Position numbers and translations under genes: made by a program. Source: Micromonospora matsumotoense (lineage in GTDB: Bacteria > Actinomycetota > Actinomycetes > Mycobacteriales > Micromonosporaceae). From it: a DNA stretch of 64,000 nt. The stretch is from assembly GCF_900091525.1 (NCBI RefSeq), contig NZ_FMCU01000001.1, positions 62,001 through 126,000 of the forward strand, written 5' to 3'. This document shows positions 41,049 to 49,302 of the stretch, piece after piece. The notes under the pieces were generated by a model. That model was not told where the DNA came from. It saw only the letters and a program-made list of their open reading frames with translations, and ran no database searches. The number at the start of each line of letters is the position of its first letter. Positions within the stretch are counted from its first letter, which is position 1.

Positions 41049-42758
41049 GTGCAGCAGCAGCTGGTCGCGGGGCGCTACCGCCTGCTCGATCTGGCCGGCA
41101 CCGGCGGGATGGGTCGGGTCTGGCTGGCGCGCGACGAGATGCTGCACCGGGACGTCGCGGTCAAGGAGGTCGTCCCACCCCACTGGCTCGCCGAGTCCGA
41201 GCGCGAGGAGCTGCGGCTGCGGACGCTGCGCGAGGCGCGCACCGCGGCCCGGCTCAACCACCCGAACGTGGTCCGCATCTATGACGTGGTGCACGACGGG
41301 GACAGCCCCTGGATCGTGATGGAGTACGTCCCGTCCCGGTCGGTGCAGCAACTACTCAGCGCCGAAGGCCCGCTGGACCCGCAGCGGGTGGCCGGGATCG
41401 GGCTGGCGGTGCTGGCCGCGCTGCGTGCCGCGCACTCCGCCGGGGTGCTGCACCGGGACGTGAAGCCGCACAACGTCCTGGTCGCCGACGACGGTCGGGT
41501 GGTGCTCACCGACTTCGGGCTGGCCACCTTCGACGGTGGCGACGGGGCGATGACCGGCCCGGGGATGGTGCTCGGCTCGCCGCAGTTCGTCGCCCCCGAG
41601 CGGGCCCGCGACGGGGTCTCCGACCCGCGTACCGACCTGTGGTCGTTGGGCGCCACCCTCTACGCGGCGGTGGAGGGACAGTCCCCGTACGCCCGCGCCA
41701 GCGCGATGGCGACGTTGAGCGCCCTGGCCACCGAGCCGCCCGACCCGGTGCGCCGGGCCGGGCCGCTGCGCCCGGTGCTGGAGGGTCTGCTGCGTCGCGA
41801 GCCGGGTCGACGGCTCACCGCCGCCGAGACGGAGTCGTTGCTGCACGCGGCGCTCGCCGCGACGCCCGGCGGGCCGGGAACGGGCAGCCCGCCCTTCGTC
41901 GGACCGCAAGCGCCCGGCGCGACATCCGAGCGGCCGGCGACTCCCACCGGGCCGGCGGGCGTCAGCGCGCCCCCGGCCGCCGGGCAGCCGGCATTCGGGG
42001 CGTCGGCCGCCGGGCAGCCGGCATTCGGGGCGTCGGCTGGAGAGGGTCCGGCCGACGGGGGCACCCCACCGTTGCCGGCGGCGGGTGCGCGCCGCCGTTG
42101 GCGGCGGATCGCCCTGGTCGCGGCGGCCGTCGCGGGCACGCTGCTGGCCGGGGTCGGGACGACGCTCGCCCTGCGCGACGGTGCCACCACGCCGTCCTCG
42201 CCGGGCGGCGGGGCAGGCAACCCGGTGGCCCGGCCGGCGGCCTTCCCGTGCGCCGCGCCCGCGCCGGCCGACGCCACCCCGGTCCGGTCCGCGCCGCCCC
42301 CGAGGGGTGAGCGGTTCGGCCTGGTCCCGGGGTGGACCTGGTACGAGGATCCGACCGGGTTCCGGATCGCCGCGCCGGCCGGTTGGCTGCACTACTCCGA
42401 GGGCGGGGTGACCTGCCTGCGTGAGCCGGGTGGCCCCCGGGTGTTGAGCGTGGCCCCGGGGGACGCGCCGACCGACCCGGTGGCCCACTGGAAGAGCGAG
42501 GAACGCCGGCTCACCGACGACGGCCGGCTCGCCGGTTACCGCCGGGTGGAGATCTCCCCGCTGGACATGTTCCGCGGCGGCGCGCTGTGGGAGTGCGAGT
42601 GGACCGGCGCGGCCGGCCGGCTGCACACCGCCCGGCTGCTGGTACGGGTCACCCGGGACCGCGCGTACACCGTCTCATGGCTGACAAACCAGTTCGACTG
42701 GCAGGTCAACGCGACATACTTCCTGATGATCAGGCAGAGTTTCCGCCCCGCCGACTGA
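41049..42758 (+). CDS. Receptor-like Ser/Thr protein kinase (twin 2)
   Basis: A 569-residue paralogue of the upstream kinase, with an almost identical catalytic half (GTGGMGRVWLAR, VAVKEV, HRDVKPHN, DFGLATFDGGDG, PQFVAPERARDG). The linker is shorter and carries a perfect 30-bp tandem duplication (about 41973-42032) encoding GQPAFGASAA twice. One membrane helix (IALVAAAVAGTLLAGVGTTLAL) and an ectodomain with WTWYEDPTGFRIAAPAGWL follow. GTG 41049 follows GAGGGGGAAAG. The conserved ectodomain suggests both kinases sense related signals; substrates are unknown. Confidence 0.9.
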   Translation: MQQQLVAGRYRLLDLAGTGGMGRVWLARDEMLHRDVAVKEVVPPHWLAESEREELRLRTLREARTAARLNHPNVVRIYDVVHDGDSPWIVMEYVPSRSVQQLLSAEGPLDPQRVAGIGLAVLAALRAAHSAGVLHRDVKPHNVLVADDGRVVLTDFGLATFDGGDGAMTGPGMVLGSPQFVAPERARDGVSDPRTDLWSLGATLYAAVEGQSPYARASAMATLSALATEPPDPVRRAGPLRPVLEGLLRREPGRRLTAAETESLLHAALAATPGGPGTGSPPFVGPQAPGATSERPATPTGPAGVSAPPAAGQPAFGASAAGQPAFGASAGEGPADGGTPPLPAAGARRRWRRIALVAAAVAGTLLAGVGTTLALRDGATTPSSPGGGAGNPVARPAAFPCAAPAPADATPVRSAPPPRGERFGLVPGWTWYEDPTGFRIAAPAGWLHYSEGGVTCLREPGGPRVLSVAPGDAPTDPVAHWKSEERRLTDDGRLAGYRRVEISPLDMFRGGALWECEWTGAAGRLHTARLLVRVTRDRAYTVSWLTNQFDWQVNATYFLMIRQSFRPAD

Positions 42759-42860
42759 CACCCTCCCCTGTGGACCGTCCGGGTGATTGCCCTGTCGGCG
42801 GCGGTTCTGGCACAGTGGCGTAGCGTTGTCGATCAAGAACCTGGGGAGGGGCGAGGCGAG

Positions 42861-43670
42861 ATGATGGGACCGTCCCATGCACTGTCCGGCGCGGCGGTGT
42901 GGCTGACCGGGTCGTGGGCGCTGGATCAGTTCGCCGACTACCACCAGTCCCCGCTGGCGCTGGCCGTCGGCACGGCGGTCTGCGCCGGTGGCGCACTCTT
43001 TCCCGACCTCGACCTCTCCGGCAAGGTCACCCGCAACCAGGGCGGCGCGACGGTGGCCCGCACCTTCGGCGTCTTCTCGCTCTTCGTCGCCGAGGTGATG
43101 GAGAAGATCTCGCTCGGCGTCTACTACGCCACCAAGCTCAGCCGCGACCCGCGCCGCAACAACGGCCACCGCACGCTGACCCACACCATCCCGTTCACCG
43201 TGCTGGTCGGCTGGGGCACCACCACGCTCTGCGCCGCGTACGGCAAGTGGGCGGTGGTGAGCATCCTGTTCTTCATGATCGGGCTGGCGCTGCGCGGGCT
43301 CTTCGACGAGTGGGCCGAGCGGGCCGGCTGGGTGATCGTCACCCTCGTCTCGGCCGCCGCCGCCTGGTTCACCTTCGCCAACCTGCCCGGCGACCGTGGC
43401 TACCCGATGATCGGGTTGGCGGTCGGGGTGGGCTGTTTCGTGCACATCCTCGGCGACATGATCACCAAGGCCGGGGTGCCGATCCTCTGGCCGATCCCGA
43501 TCAAGCGCCGGATGTGGACGATGATCGGGCTGCCGAACAGCATCGCCCTGCGTACCGGCAGCAAGGCGGAGGTGGTCGTGTTGCGGACCGCGCTGACGGC
43601 GCTCTCCGTCCTCGCTGCGGTCGGCCTGGTCGCCCCCTCGGTGCTGCAACGGTTCAACATCGAGGTCTGA
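42861..43670 (+). CDS. Membrane metal-dependent hydrolase (YdjM/DUF457 family)
   Basis: A 269-residue membrane protein. MMGPSHALSGAAVWLTG with a His and GALFPDLDLSGKVTR with Asp residues are the DUF457/YdjM metal-site motifs. NNGHRTLTHTIPF supplies the conserved HRTLTHT and VHILGDMITKAGVP the second Asp/His cluster. Six or so hydrophobic helices follow. YdjM in E. coli is a LexA-regulated inner-membrane protein; the activity is unknown. ATG 42861 has GAGGGGCGAGGCGAG upstream and matches the family start. Confidence 0.9.
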   Translation: MMGPSHALSGAAVWLTGSWALDQFADYHQSPLALAVGTAVCAGGALFPDLDLSGKVTRNQGGATVARTFGVFSLFVAEVMEKISLGVYYATKLSRDPRRNNGHRTLTHTIPFTVLVGWGTTTLCAAYGKWAVVSILFFMIGLALRGLFDEWAERAGWVIVTLVSAAAAWFTFANLPGDRGYPMIGLAVGVGCFVHILGDMITKAGVPILWPIPIKRRMWTMIGLPNSIALRTGSKAEVVVLRTALTALSVLAAVGLVAPSVLQRFNIEV

Positions 43671-43851
43671 CCGGCCGGCGCACCGCCACCTGGCCCGGCG
43701 TCGGCCTGCTACCCCGGATCAGGGCGGCACCGGCCGATCCCGACGGACCACCACCGGACCAGCCATCCCTGGAACGCTCCGGCAGGTCCCGGCAGGCGGA
43801 CCGCGACGGGACCGGCCGAACGTGGGACGGCCCGGGAGCGCGGCGCACGCC

Positions 43852-43863
43852 TACGATGCGACC
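43852..43863 (+). promoter_or_regulatory. -10 element of a leaderless transcript
   Basis: TACGAT (43852-43857), six bases, then ATG 43864; no Shine-Dalgarno. It supports the start of the 215-residue membrane protein. Confidence 0.55.
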
Positions 43864-44511
43864 ATGTCCGCCCCCGGGACCCACCCTCTCGCCGGATCCC
43901 GGCGCGGGCGATCGCTCGCCGGCCTGCTGACCCTGCTGTCGCTGGTCCTCTTCGGGGGCGTGCTCTGGGACGCCGGGTATGCCTGGCTCTATCCGGCGGC
44001 GCGCTTCCTGCACCGACCGCTGCCCCTGCTCGGGCTGGCCACGCTGGCCGCACTGACGCTGGTGGCCGCCGGCTGGCTGGCCGCCCGGCACCCTCCCGCC
44101 TCGACGGTGCTGCGGCTCACCACGCTCGGCTGTGCGGTGCTGCTCGGTGTGGGCACCGGCGCCTGGGGCATGTTCCGCACCGGCTTCGCCTCGACCGTCG
44201 AGCGGGACTCGACGCTGGCGGTCTCCCCCGACGGCCGGTACGCGGTGGTCCGGCTGGACACCCGCGACTGGAAGGACCTCCCGCACACCGAACTGCGGGT
44301 GCGATCCCGGGCCGGCCTGCTCAGCCACGACGCGGACCGGGAGTTGGTCACCTGCCGTGACGGCTGGCCGCACGGGTGGGTCGACGCCGAGTTCATCGAC
44401 GAGCGGGTGGTCCGGGTCGCGATGGCCGACCGGCCTGCGGTCACCGTCACCTTCGACCGACGACTGCGCCCCCGACAGCCGGTGGAAGCCTGCCGCCCGG
44501 CCGACGGTTGA
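43864..44511 (+). CDS. Membrane protein of unknown function
   Basis: A 215-residue protein with three hydrophobic segments (LAGLLTLLSLVLFGGVLW, LLGLATLAALTLVAAGWLA, LTTLGCAVLLGVGTGAWGM) and a C-terminal soluble domain. That domain contains DSTLAVSPDGRYAVVRLDTRDWKDLPHTELRVR, a beta-rich segment resembling WD/TolB-like strands. No family recognised. Its stop (TGA 44509-44511) and the stop of the convergent gene (44512-44514) abut exactly (TGATCA), so there is no intergenic space for a terminator. Confidence 0.78.
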   Translation: MSAPGTHPLAGSRRGRSLAGLLTLLSLVLFGGVLWDAGYAWLYPAARFLHRPLPLLGLATLAALTLVAAGWLAARHPPASTVLRLTTLGCAVLLGVGTGAWGMFRTGFASTVERDSTLAVSPDGRYAVVRLDTRDWKDLPHTELRVRSRAGLLSHDADRELVTCRDGWPHGWVDAEFIDERVVRVAMADRPAVTVTFDRRLRPRQPVEACRPADG

Positions 44512-45120
44512 TCAGACGCCGACCCGTTGCGGTGGCACAGTGAGGCCGTAGAGCGCCATCAGCTCCGGGGTGTCCACCCGGTTGCCGTCGGCGACCGAGT
44601 CACAGGCGATGTCGACGATCTGGTCCTTGTGCGCCAACAGGTACGGTCGGGCTCCGACGTCGGAGCTGGCCAGGGTGGCGATGCCGGCCCAGTGCCGGCG
44701 GCCGAAGAGCATCGGGTAACCGCGCAGCCCGTCGTAGGTGGCGCAGGCCAGCACGTCCGGGTACGGCAACGCAGCCACCCGCCGGACCGCCGCCGGGGTG
44801 AGGCCGGGCATGTCGACCGGGACCACCACCACCGCCTCGACCCGCTCGTCGGCCAACGCGGCCAGGCCGGCCCGGATCGACGAGCCGACTCCGGTCCCCC
44901 AGGCCCGGTTGACCACCACGGTGGCGGAGCTCAGGTCGGCCGCCGCCCGGACCTCGTCGGCCGCCGCGCCCAACACGACCACCAACTGCCCGCACCCGGC
45001 CTCGGTCATCGTGTCGATCATGCGGCTGACCAGCGGCCGGTCCCCCTGGCACAGCAACGCCTCGGGACCGCCGAGCCGACGTCCCCCGCCCGCCGCCATG
45101 ATCATTCCTGCAGTACGCAC
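44512..45120 (-). CDS. MobA-like NTP transferase (MocA/CoxC-type)
   Basis: A 202-residue nucleotidyltransferase. GMIMAAGGGRRLGGPEALL is the signature loop, usually LAAGxSxRxGxxK. GGQLVVVLG-like and AVVVVPVDMPGLTPAAV contain the Asp that binds Mg-NTP. DGLRGYPMLFGRRHW and the late GARPYLLAH segment fit MocA-type molybdopterin cytidylyl/guanylyltransferases. The conserved Lys after the P-loop is replaced by Glu-Ala (GPEALL), which may weaken nucleotide binding. The start is GTG 45120. No other molybdenum genes are nearby, so the nucleotide and acceptor are uncertain. Confidence 0.8.
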   Translation of the reverse strand: MRTAGMIMAAGGGRRLGGPEALLCQGDRPLVSRMIDTMTEAGCGQLVVVLGAAADEVRAAADLSSATVVVNRAWGTGVGSSIRAGLAALADERVEAVVVVPVDMPGLTPAAVRRVAALPYPDVLACATYDGLRGYPMLFGRRHWAGIATLASSDVGARPYLLAHKDQIVDIACDSVADGNRVDTPELMALYGLTVPPQRVGV

Positions 45121-45204
45121 ACCCGGTGCAACGAGCCCCCCAGGAATCAGTGTCGGCGCGAAAGGGATATTTCACGCGTATAACCCGGCTCAGCCCTCCG
45201 CCGT

Positions 45205-45271
45205 CCCCGGTGATCAAGAGGTTCACGTCAGGGAACCCGGTCCAGCTGACCTAAACCTCTTGATCACCGGG
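45205..45271. repeat. Dispersed palindromic element, copy 2
   Basis: Left arm 45205-45230 starts CCCCGGTGATCAAGAGG; right arm 45247-45271 is its inverse with two mismatches. The loop 45231-45246 is exactly 16 nt. The following 45272-45334 is G-rich (C-rich on the strand of the polymerase gene) and ends at that gene's TAA. Confidence 0.88.
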
Positions 45272-45334
45272 CCGGGGCGGGGCGGGCCGGGGCGGGGACC
45301 GGCCGGGGCGGGGGTGGGGTGGGGTGGGGTGGGG

Positions 45335-47014
45335 TTAGGCGTGGGCGTAGCAGGGGACGGTGGAGAGGTCCAGGGGGAAGCGGACGGGGGTGTCACCGAA
45401 GAGGAGTGTCGAGGCGCGTGCTCCGGCTCGGCGGATCGCCTCGGTCACCGCGTCGGCCAGCTCGGCCGGACAGTGCACGACCACCTCGTCGTGCTGGAAG
45501 AAGACCAGCTCGCCGCCGACCCCGGCCAGCTCGCCCCGGAGCGTGGCGAGCAACGTCGAGGCCCACTCGGCGGCGGTGGCCTGGATGACGAAGTTCCGGG
45601 TGAAACGGCCCCGGGCCCGCGCGGCCCGGGCCCGGGGTGAGCGCGGGTCCGCCCCTCCGTCCGGGTCCACCGGGTCGTCGTCACCGTCGCCGAAACCGGC
45701 CGTTCCCGGCGGGCAGGTCCGCCCCAGCCAGGACCGGACCAGGCCGCCCGCCTCGCCGGTACGGGCCGCCGCCTCCAGGTATCCGAAGGCGGTCGGATAG
45801 CTGCGCTTGAGCACCGCCAGGGCGGGCAGCGCCGCGCCGCCGGTCTGCCCGTACATCGCGCCGAGCAGGGCGAGCTTGGCGCGGGCCCGGTCACCGGCGA
45901 AGGAGTCCTGGGCCAACGCCGCATAGAGGTCACCGGCCGCACCGGCGGTGGCCAACCGGGCATCGCCGGAGACCGCGGCGAGCACCCGGGGCTCCAACTG
46001 GCCGGCGTCGGCCACCACCAGCTGCCAACCCGGATCGGCCACCACCGCCCGGCGGATCACCTTGGGGATCTGCAACGCCCCGCCGCCCCGGGTGGCCCAC
46101 CGGCCGGAGACCACCCCGGCGGGGACGTATTCCGGGCGGAACCGGCCGTCGCGGACCCAGGCGTCCCGCCAGGCCCAGCCGTGGGCCGTCCAGATCCGGT
46201 ACAGCTCCTTGTATTCGAGCAGCAGCGGCACCGCCGGATGATCGACGCCGCGTAGCACCCAGGCCCGGGTGTTGGGCAGCTCCACGCCGACCCGGGCGAA
46301 GGCGCGCAGCAGTTCGGCCGGGGAGTCGGCGTGCAGTTGCCGGACGCCGAGCGCCGCCGCGATCCGGGCGGCCAACTCGGCCAGCCGCCGGGGTGGGCCG
46401 CCCATCGGGGACGCCTCACCCAGCAGCTCGGCGAGGAGCTCGCCGTGCACGTCGACCCGCCAGGGCAGCCCGGCGGCGGCCATCTCGACCGCGACCAGCG
46501 CGCCGGCCGACTCGGCGGCGACCAGCAGCCGGAACCGGCCGGGATGGGCGGTGGCGGCGATCCGGGTGAGCTGGTCGGCGTACACCCGGGTCAGGGTGTC
46601 GATGCCGGGGGCCGGCGGGCCGGGGACGGTCTCGAAGAGCGCGGCCTGGCCGTGACCGGGTGGCGCGGGCGGCCGGGCCGGCGGGTCGGGTGGGACCACG
46701 GCCCCGGTGAGCCGGGCGTACGCGGCGGCGGGCGAGCGGGGCTCGCCCCACCGGCCGGCGTGCCCCAGCAGCAGCGCCTCGGTCAGCTCCACGTCGTGGC
46801 AGCGCTCGACGCGCGCCCCGGCGCGCAACAGGGCGGGGTAGACCGCCGCGCCGGAGCCCCACACCCAGCGGGGACGCTCGGCGGCCTCGCGGGCGGCGAC
46901 GGCGCCGGGCAGGTCGTCGACCAGGTCGACCGTGCCGACCGGTCGACCGGCGGCGTCCAGCGGCTGGAGCCCGCCACCACCCCGCTCGCCCGCCACCACC
47001 GCCACCACCGCCAC
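45335..47014 (-). CDS. Bifunctional 3'-5' exonuclease / A-family DNA polymerase
   Basis: A 559-residue polymerase I-like protein with no 5' nuclease. The C-terminal polymerase domain has motif A VVADAGQLEPRVLAAVSGD (catalytic Asp), the O-helix region RARAKLALLGAMYGQTGG (Arg, Lys and Tyr kept; the Phe that normally follows is Leu) and motif C FFQHDEVVVHCP. RNFVIQATAAEW is the usual pre-motif C helix. The N-terminal about 200 residues are a weak exonuclease-like domain. The family is widespread in actinomycetes as an accessory repair polymerase. GTG 47014 is the best start because upstream codons are compositionally odd. Its 3' end carries the palindromic module. Confidence 0.85.
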   Translation of the reverse strand: MAVVAVVAGERGGGGLQPLDAAGRPVGTVDLVDDLPGAVAAREAAERPRWVWGSGAAVYPALLRAGARVERCHDVELTEALLLGHAGRWGEPRSPAAAYARLTGAVVPPDPPARPPAPPGHGQAALFETVPGPPAPGIDTLTRVYADQLTRIAATAHPGRFRLLVAAESAGALVAVEMAAAGLPWRVDVHGELLAELLGEASPMGGPPRRLAELAARIAAALGVRQLHADSPAELLRAFARVGVELPNTRAWVLRGVDHPAVPLLLEYKELYRIWTAHGWAWRDAWVRDGRFRPEYVPAGVVSGRWATRGGGALQIPKVIRRAVVADPGWQLVVADAGQLEPRVLAAVSGDARLATAGAAGDLYAALAQDSFAGDRARAKLALLGAMYGQTGGAALPALAVLKRSYPTAFGYLEAAARTGEAGGLVRSWLGRTCPPGTAGFGDGDDDPVDPDGGADPRSPRARAARARGRFTRNFVIQATAAEWASTLLATLRGELAGVGGELVFFQHDEVVVHCPAELADAVTEAIRRAGARASTLLFGDTPVRFPLDLSTVPCYAHA

Positions 47015-47236
47015 GACCCGATTCTGCCCCGTCCCTGTGACACCCCGACCGATCCCGCCCGGTCGCCAGGTCCGTCCCGCCGGTCGCCGCCACCTACCGA
47101 CCGGCCGGCGGACGGCCGGCGGACGGCTCGCCGCCGCGCTGACGGGGCGGGGGTGACAGCCTACGAACCACTCGCCGCCGCGCTGGCCGGACGGGGTGCC
47201 GCGGCGCTGGCCGGAGGGGATTGTGCGCGAGGGAGA

Positions 47237-47276
47237 GGTATGCCCAGCTGGCATATTCATGCCAGCTGGGCATACC
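47237..47276. terminator. Perfect 18-bp palindrome (putative terminator or operator)
   Basis: GGTATGCCCAGCTGGCAT (47237-47254) and its exact inverse (47259-47276) flank a 4-nt ATTC loop. Each arm is itself quasi-palindromic (ATGCC-CAGCTG-GCAT). It lies 176 nt downstream of ngcG on the transcribed strand, without a U-tract. Confidence 0.7.
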
Positions 47277-47303
47277 GGTCTTCACACATGAGGTTCTGTC
47301 CGG

Positions 47304-47345
47304 CCCGGGAACCGACGCCCGGGAACCGAGGCCCGGGAACCGAGG
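47304..47345. repeat. 14-bp tandem repeat, three units
   Basis: CCCGGGAACCGACG at 47304, CCCGGGAACCGAGG at 47318 and 47332. Confidence 0.8.
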
Positions 47346-47451
47346 GGCCCTGCCACGTGGCCGCGCACGGCTTCCGGCGGCAGCGCGGAGCGCCAGCCGC
47401 CCCGGCGGCGGAATGGCGAGGGGTTCACCTCGCCGCCGGGACGGACGTGGA

Positions 47452-48372
47452 CTACTTGACCGCGCCGGAGGTCAGCCCGGACTGGATCTGTCGTTGGAAG
47501 ATCGCGTACACGAGGATCATCGGGAGGATGGCGATGGTCAGGGCGGCGAACAGGCCCGACCAGTCGGCCTCGTAGCCGGCGTTGACCGAGATGTCGGCGA
47601 TGCCCTGGGTGAGCACCCACTTGTCCTTGGCGTTGGAGAGCAGCACCAGGGGCAACTGGTACTGCGCCCACTGCCCGATGATGTTGAAGATCGCCACGCT
47701 GATCAGGCCCGGCTTCGCCATCGGCAGCATCACCTGGAAGAACAGCCGGGTGTGCGAGCAGCCGTCGATCATGCCGGCCTCGGCCACCGAATTGGGCAGC
47801 GTCCGGAAGAACGCGGCGAGGAAGAAGATGGTGAACGGCAGCGAGTAGGCGATGTAGACCAGGATCACGCCGGTGTGGGTGTCCAGCAGGCCCAGGTTGC
47901 GGACCACGAAGAACAGCGGCACCAGCGCCAGGAAGACCGGGAAGGCCAACCCGGAGACGAACAGGTAGTAGATCGCCCGGTTGCCCCGGAACTTGTACCG
48001 GGCCAGCACGTACGCGGCCATCGAGCCCAGCAGCATGGTGCCGAAGGTGCTGCACGACACCACGAAGACGCTGTTGAGGAAGTACCGGCCGACGTGCGCT
48101 TTGGTCCAGGCCCGGCCGAAGTTCTCCCAGCGCAGCTCCGCCGGCAGCGTCCACGGGCTGCTGAAGATCTCGCCGGTGTTCTTGAACGCGGCCAGGAACG
48201 TCCAGAGGATCGGCACGATGACGATCACCGCCCAGACGGCGAGCGCCAACTGACCGAGCCCGCTGAACAGTCGTACCTCGTGGTGCTCGCCCCGGGCCCG
48301 GCGGGCGGGGATGGCGGGCCGGTCCGGCGGGGTGTCCGCCGAGGCCGGCGGCAGCGTCGTCTGTGCGGCCAT
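47452..48372 (-). CDS. ngcG: GlcNAc/chitobiose ABC transporter permease NgcG
   Basis: A 306-residue MalG-type permease with six helices. The EAA loop is SVAEAGMIDGCSHTRLFFQVML, the C-terminus [15 protein letters not shown]. An extended Pro/Arg-rich N-terminus precedes the first helix. With the upstream permease and the NgcE-like binding protein it forms the N-acetylglucosamine/N,N'-diacetylchitobiose importer known from Streptomyces olivaceoviridis. One base separates its start from the preceding stop. No ATPase gene follows, as in the known ngc operon, which relies on MsiK. Confidence 0.88.
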   Translation of the reverse strand: MAAQTTLPPASADTPPDRPAIPARRARGEHHEVRLFSGLGQLALAVWAVIVIVPILWTFLAAFKNTGEIFSSPWTLPAELRWENFGRAWTKAHVGRYFLNSVFVVSCSTFGTMLLGSMAAYVLARYKFRGNRAIYYLFVSGLAFPVFLALVPLFFVVRNLGLLDTHTGVILVYIAYSLPFTIFFLAAFFRTLPNSVAEAGMIDGCSHTRLFFQVMLPMAKPGLISVAIFNIIGQWAQYQLPLVLLSNAKDKWVLTQGIADISVNAGYEADWSGLFAALTIAILPMILVYAIFQRQIQSGLTSGAVK

Positions 48373-48373
48373 C

Positions 48374-49282
48374 TCAGTACTCCACGCTTTCCCGCTTGGT
48401 CAACCGCAGCGTCAGCGCCGCGAACGTGAGGGTGAGGAAGAACAGCGCCACGCCCATCGCCGAGGCGTAGCCGTACTTCGAGTAGACGAAGGCGTTGCGG
48501 TAGATCTCCACCGCCAGCACCGTCGTCGCGCCGTCCGGACCGCCGCTGTCCACCGAGAGCACCGCGACGATGGCGAACGCGTCGAACGCGGCGATGCCGA
48601 GATAGACCCAGGCCACCTGGAGGGTGTCCCAGAGCAGCGGCAGGGTGACCCGGAAGAAGAGCATCACCTTGCTCGCCCCGTCCATCTCGGCCGCCTCGTA
48701 GATCTCACCCGGGATCGAGGCCATCCCGGCCGAGAAGAGCACCACGTAGAAGCCGACGGCCTGCCAGACCAGCACCGCGATGATCGACCAGAGGGCCAGG
48801 TTGGGCCGGATCAGGAACAGCACCGGGTCCAGGCCGATCTTCATCAGCACGCCGTTGATCAGGCCGGACTCGTTGGGCCGGTAGACCATCTGGAACAGCA
48901 CCGCGATGATGGCCACGGCCAGGACCTGGGGGAAGAAGAACACCACCCGGTAGAACTTCGCCCCCCGGACCCCCTGCCGCTGGCCGCCCACGCTGCGCCC
49001 GCCCACGTTGAGCAGGAAGGCGAAGAACAGCGCGATGGCGATCGTGATCAGCGGCAGGGCAAGCAGCAGTACGCCGTGGTGCTGGACCGCCTGCCAGAAG
49101 CGCCCGTCGTCGAGCAGCCGCCGGTAGTTGTCGAAGCCCACCCACTGCGGGGCGGACAGCCCCCGCCAGTTGGTCATCGAGATCTGGAACGCCTGCGCGT
49201 ACGGTGCGATGACGAAGACCACGTACAGCGTGACCGGGGCGAAGAGGAACCCGATCACGAACGGATACTTGCCGTGCCGCAT
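48374..49282 (-). CDS. ngcF: GlcNAc/chitobiose ABC transporter permease NgcF
   Basis: A 302-residue MalF-type permease. YPFVIGFLFAPVTLYVVFVIAPY forms the first helix, and WVGFDNYRRLLDDGRFWQAVQHH the following conserved segment. The EAA loop is GEIYEAAEMDGASKVMLFFRVTL. It is co-transcribed with ngcE (20-nt gap) and ngcG. The start ATG gives the usual short N-terminus (MRHGK). Confidence 0.88.
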   Translation of the reverse strand: MRHGKYPFVIGFLFAPVTLYVVFVIAPYAQAFQISMTNWRGLSAPQWVGFDNYRRLLDDGRFWQAVQHHGVLLLALPLITIAIALFFAFLLNVGGRSVGGQRQGVRGAKFYRVVFFFPQVLAVAIIAVLFQMVYRPNESGLINGVLMKIGLDPVLFLIRPNLALWSIIAVLVWQAVGFYVVLFSAGMASIPGEIYEAAEMDGASKVMLFFRVTLPLLWDTLQVAWVYLGIAAFDAFAIVAVLSVDSGGPDGATTVLAVEIYRNAFVYSKYGYASAMGVALFFLTLTFAALTLRLTKRESVEY

Positions 49283-49302
49283 GATCCCGCTACTCCGATC
49301 GG

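Larger units (their letters stand above)
47015..47451. other. Intergenic region with perfect palindrome and repeats
   Basis: 437 bp between two minus-strand genes. It contains the 18-bp-arm palindrome at 47237-47276 and a 14-bp tandem repeat at 47304-47345. The rest is low-complexity GC with no supportable gene. Confidence 0.6.

Noticed and set aside
47237..47276. Transposon or phage attachment site
   Set aside because: No transposase or integrase gene, target duplication or tRNA gene nearby.
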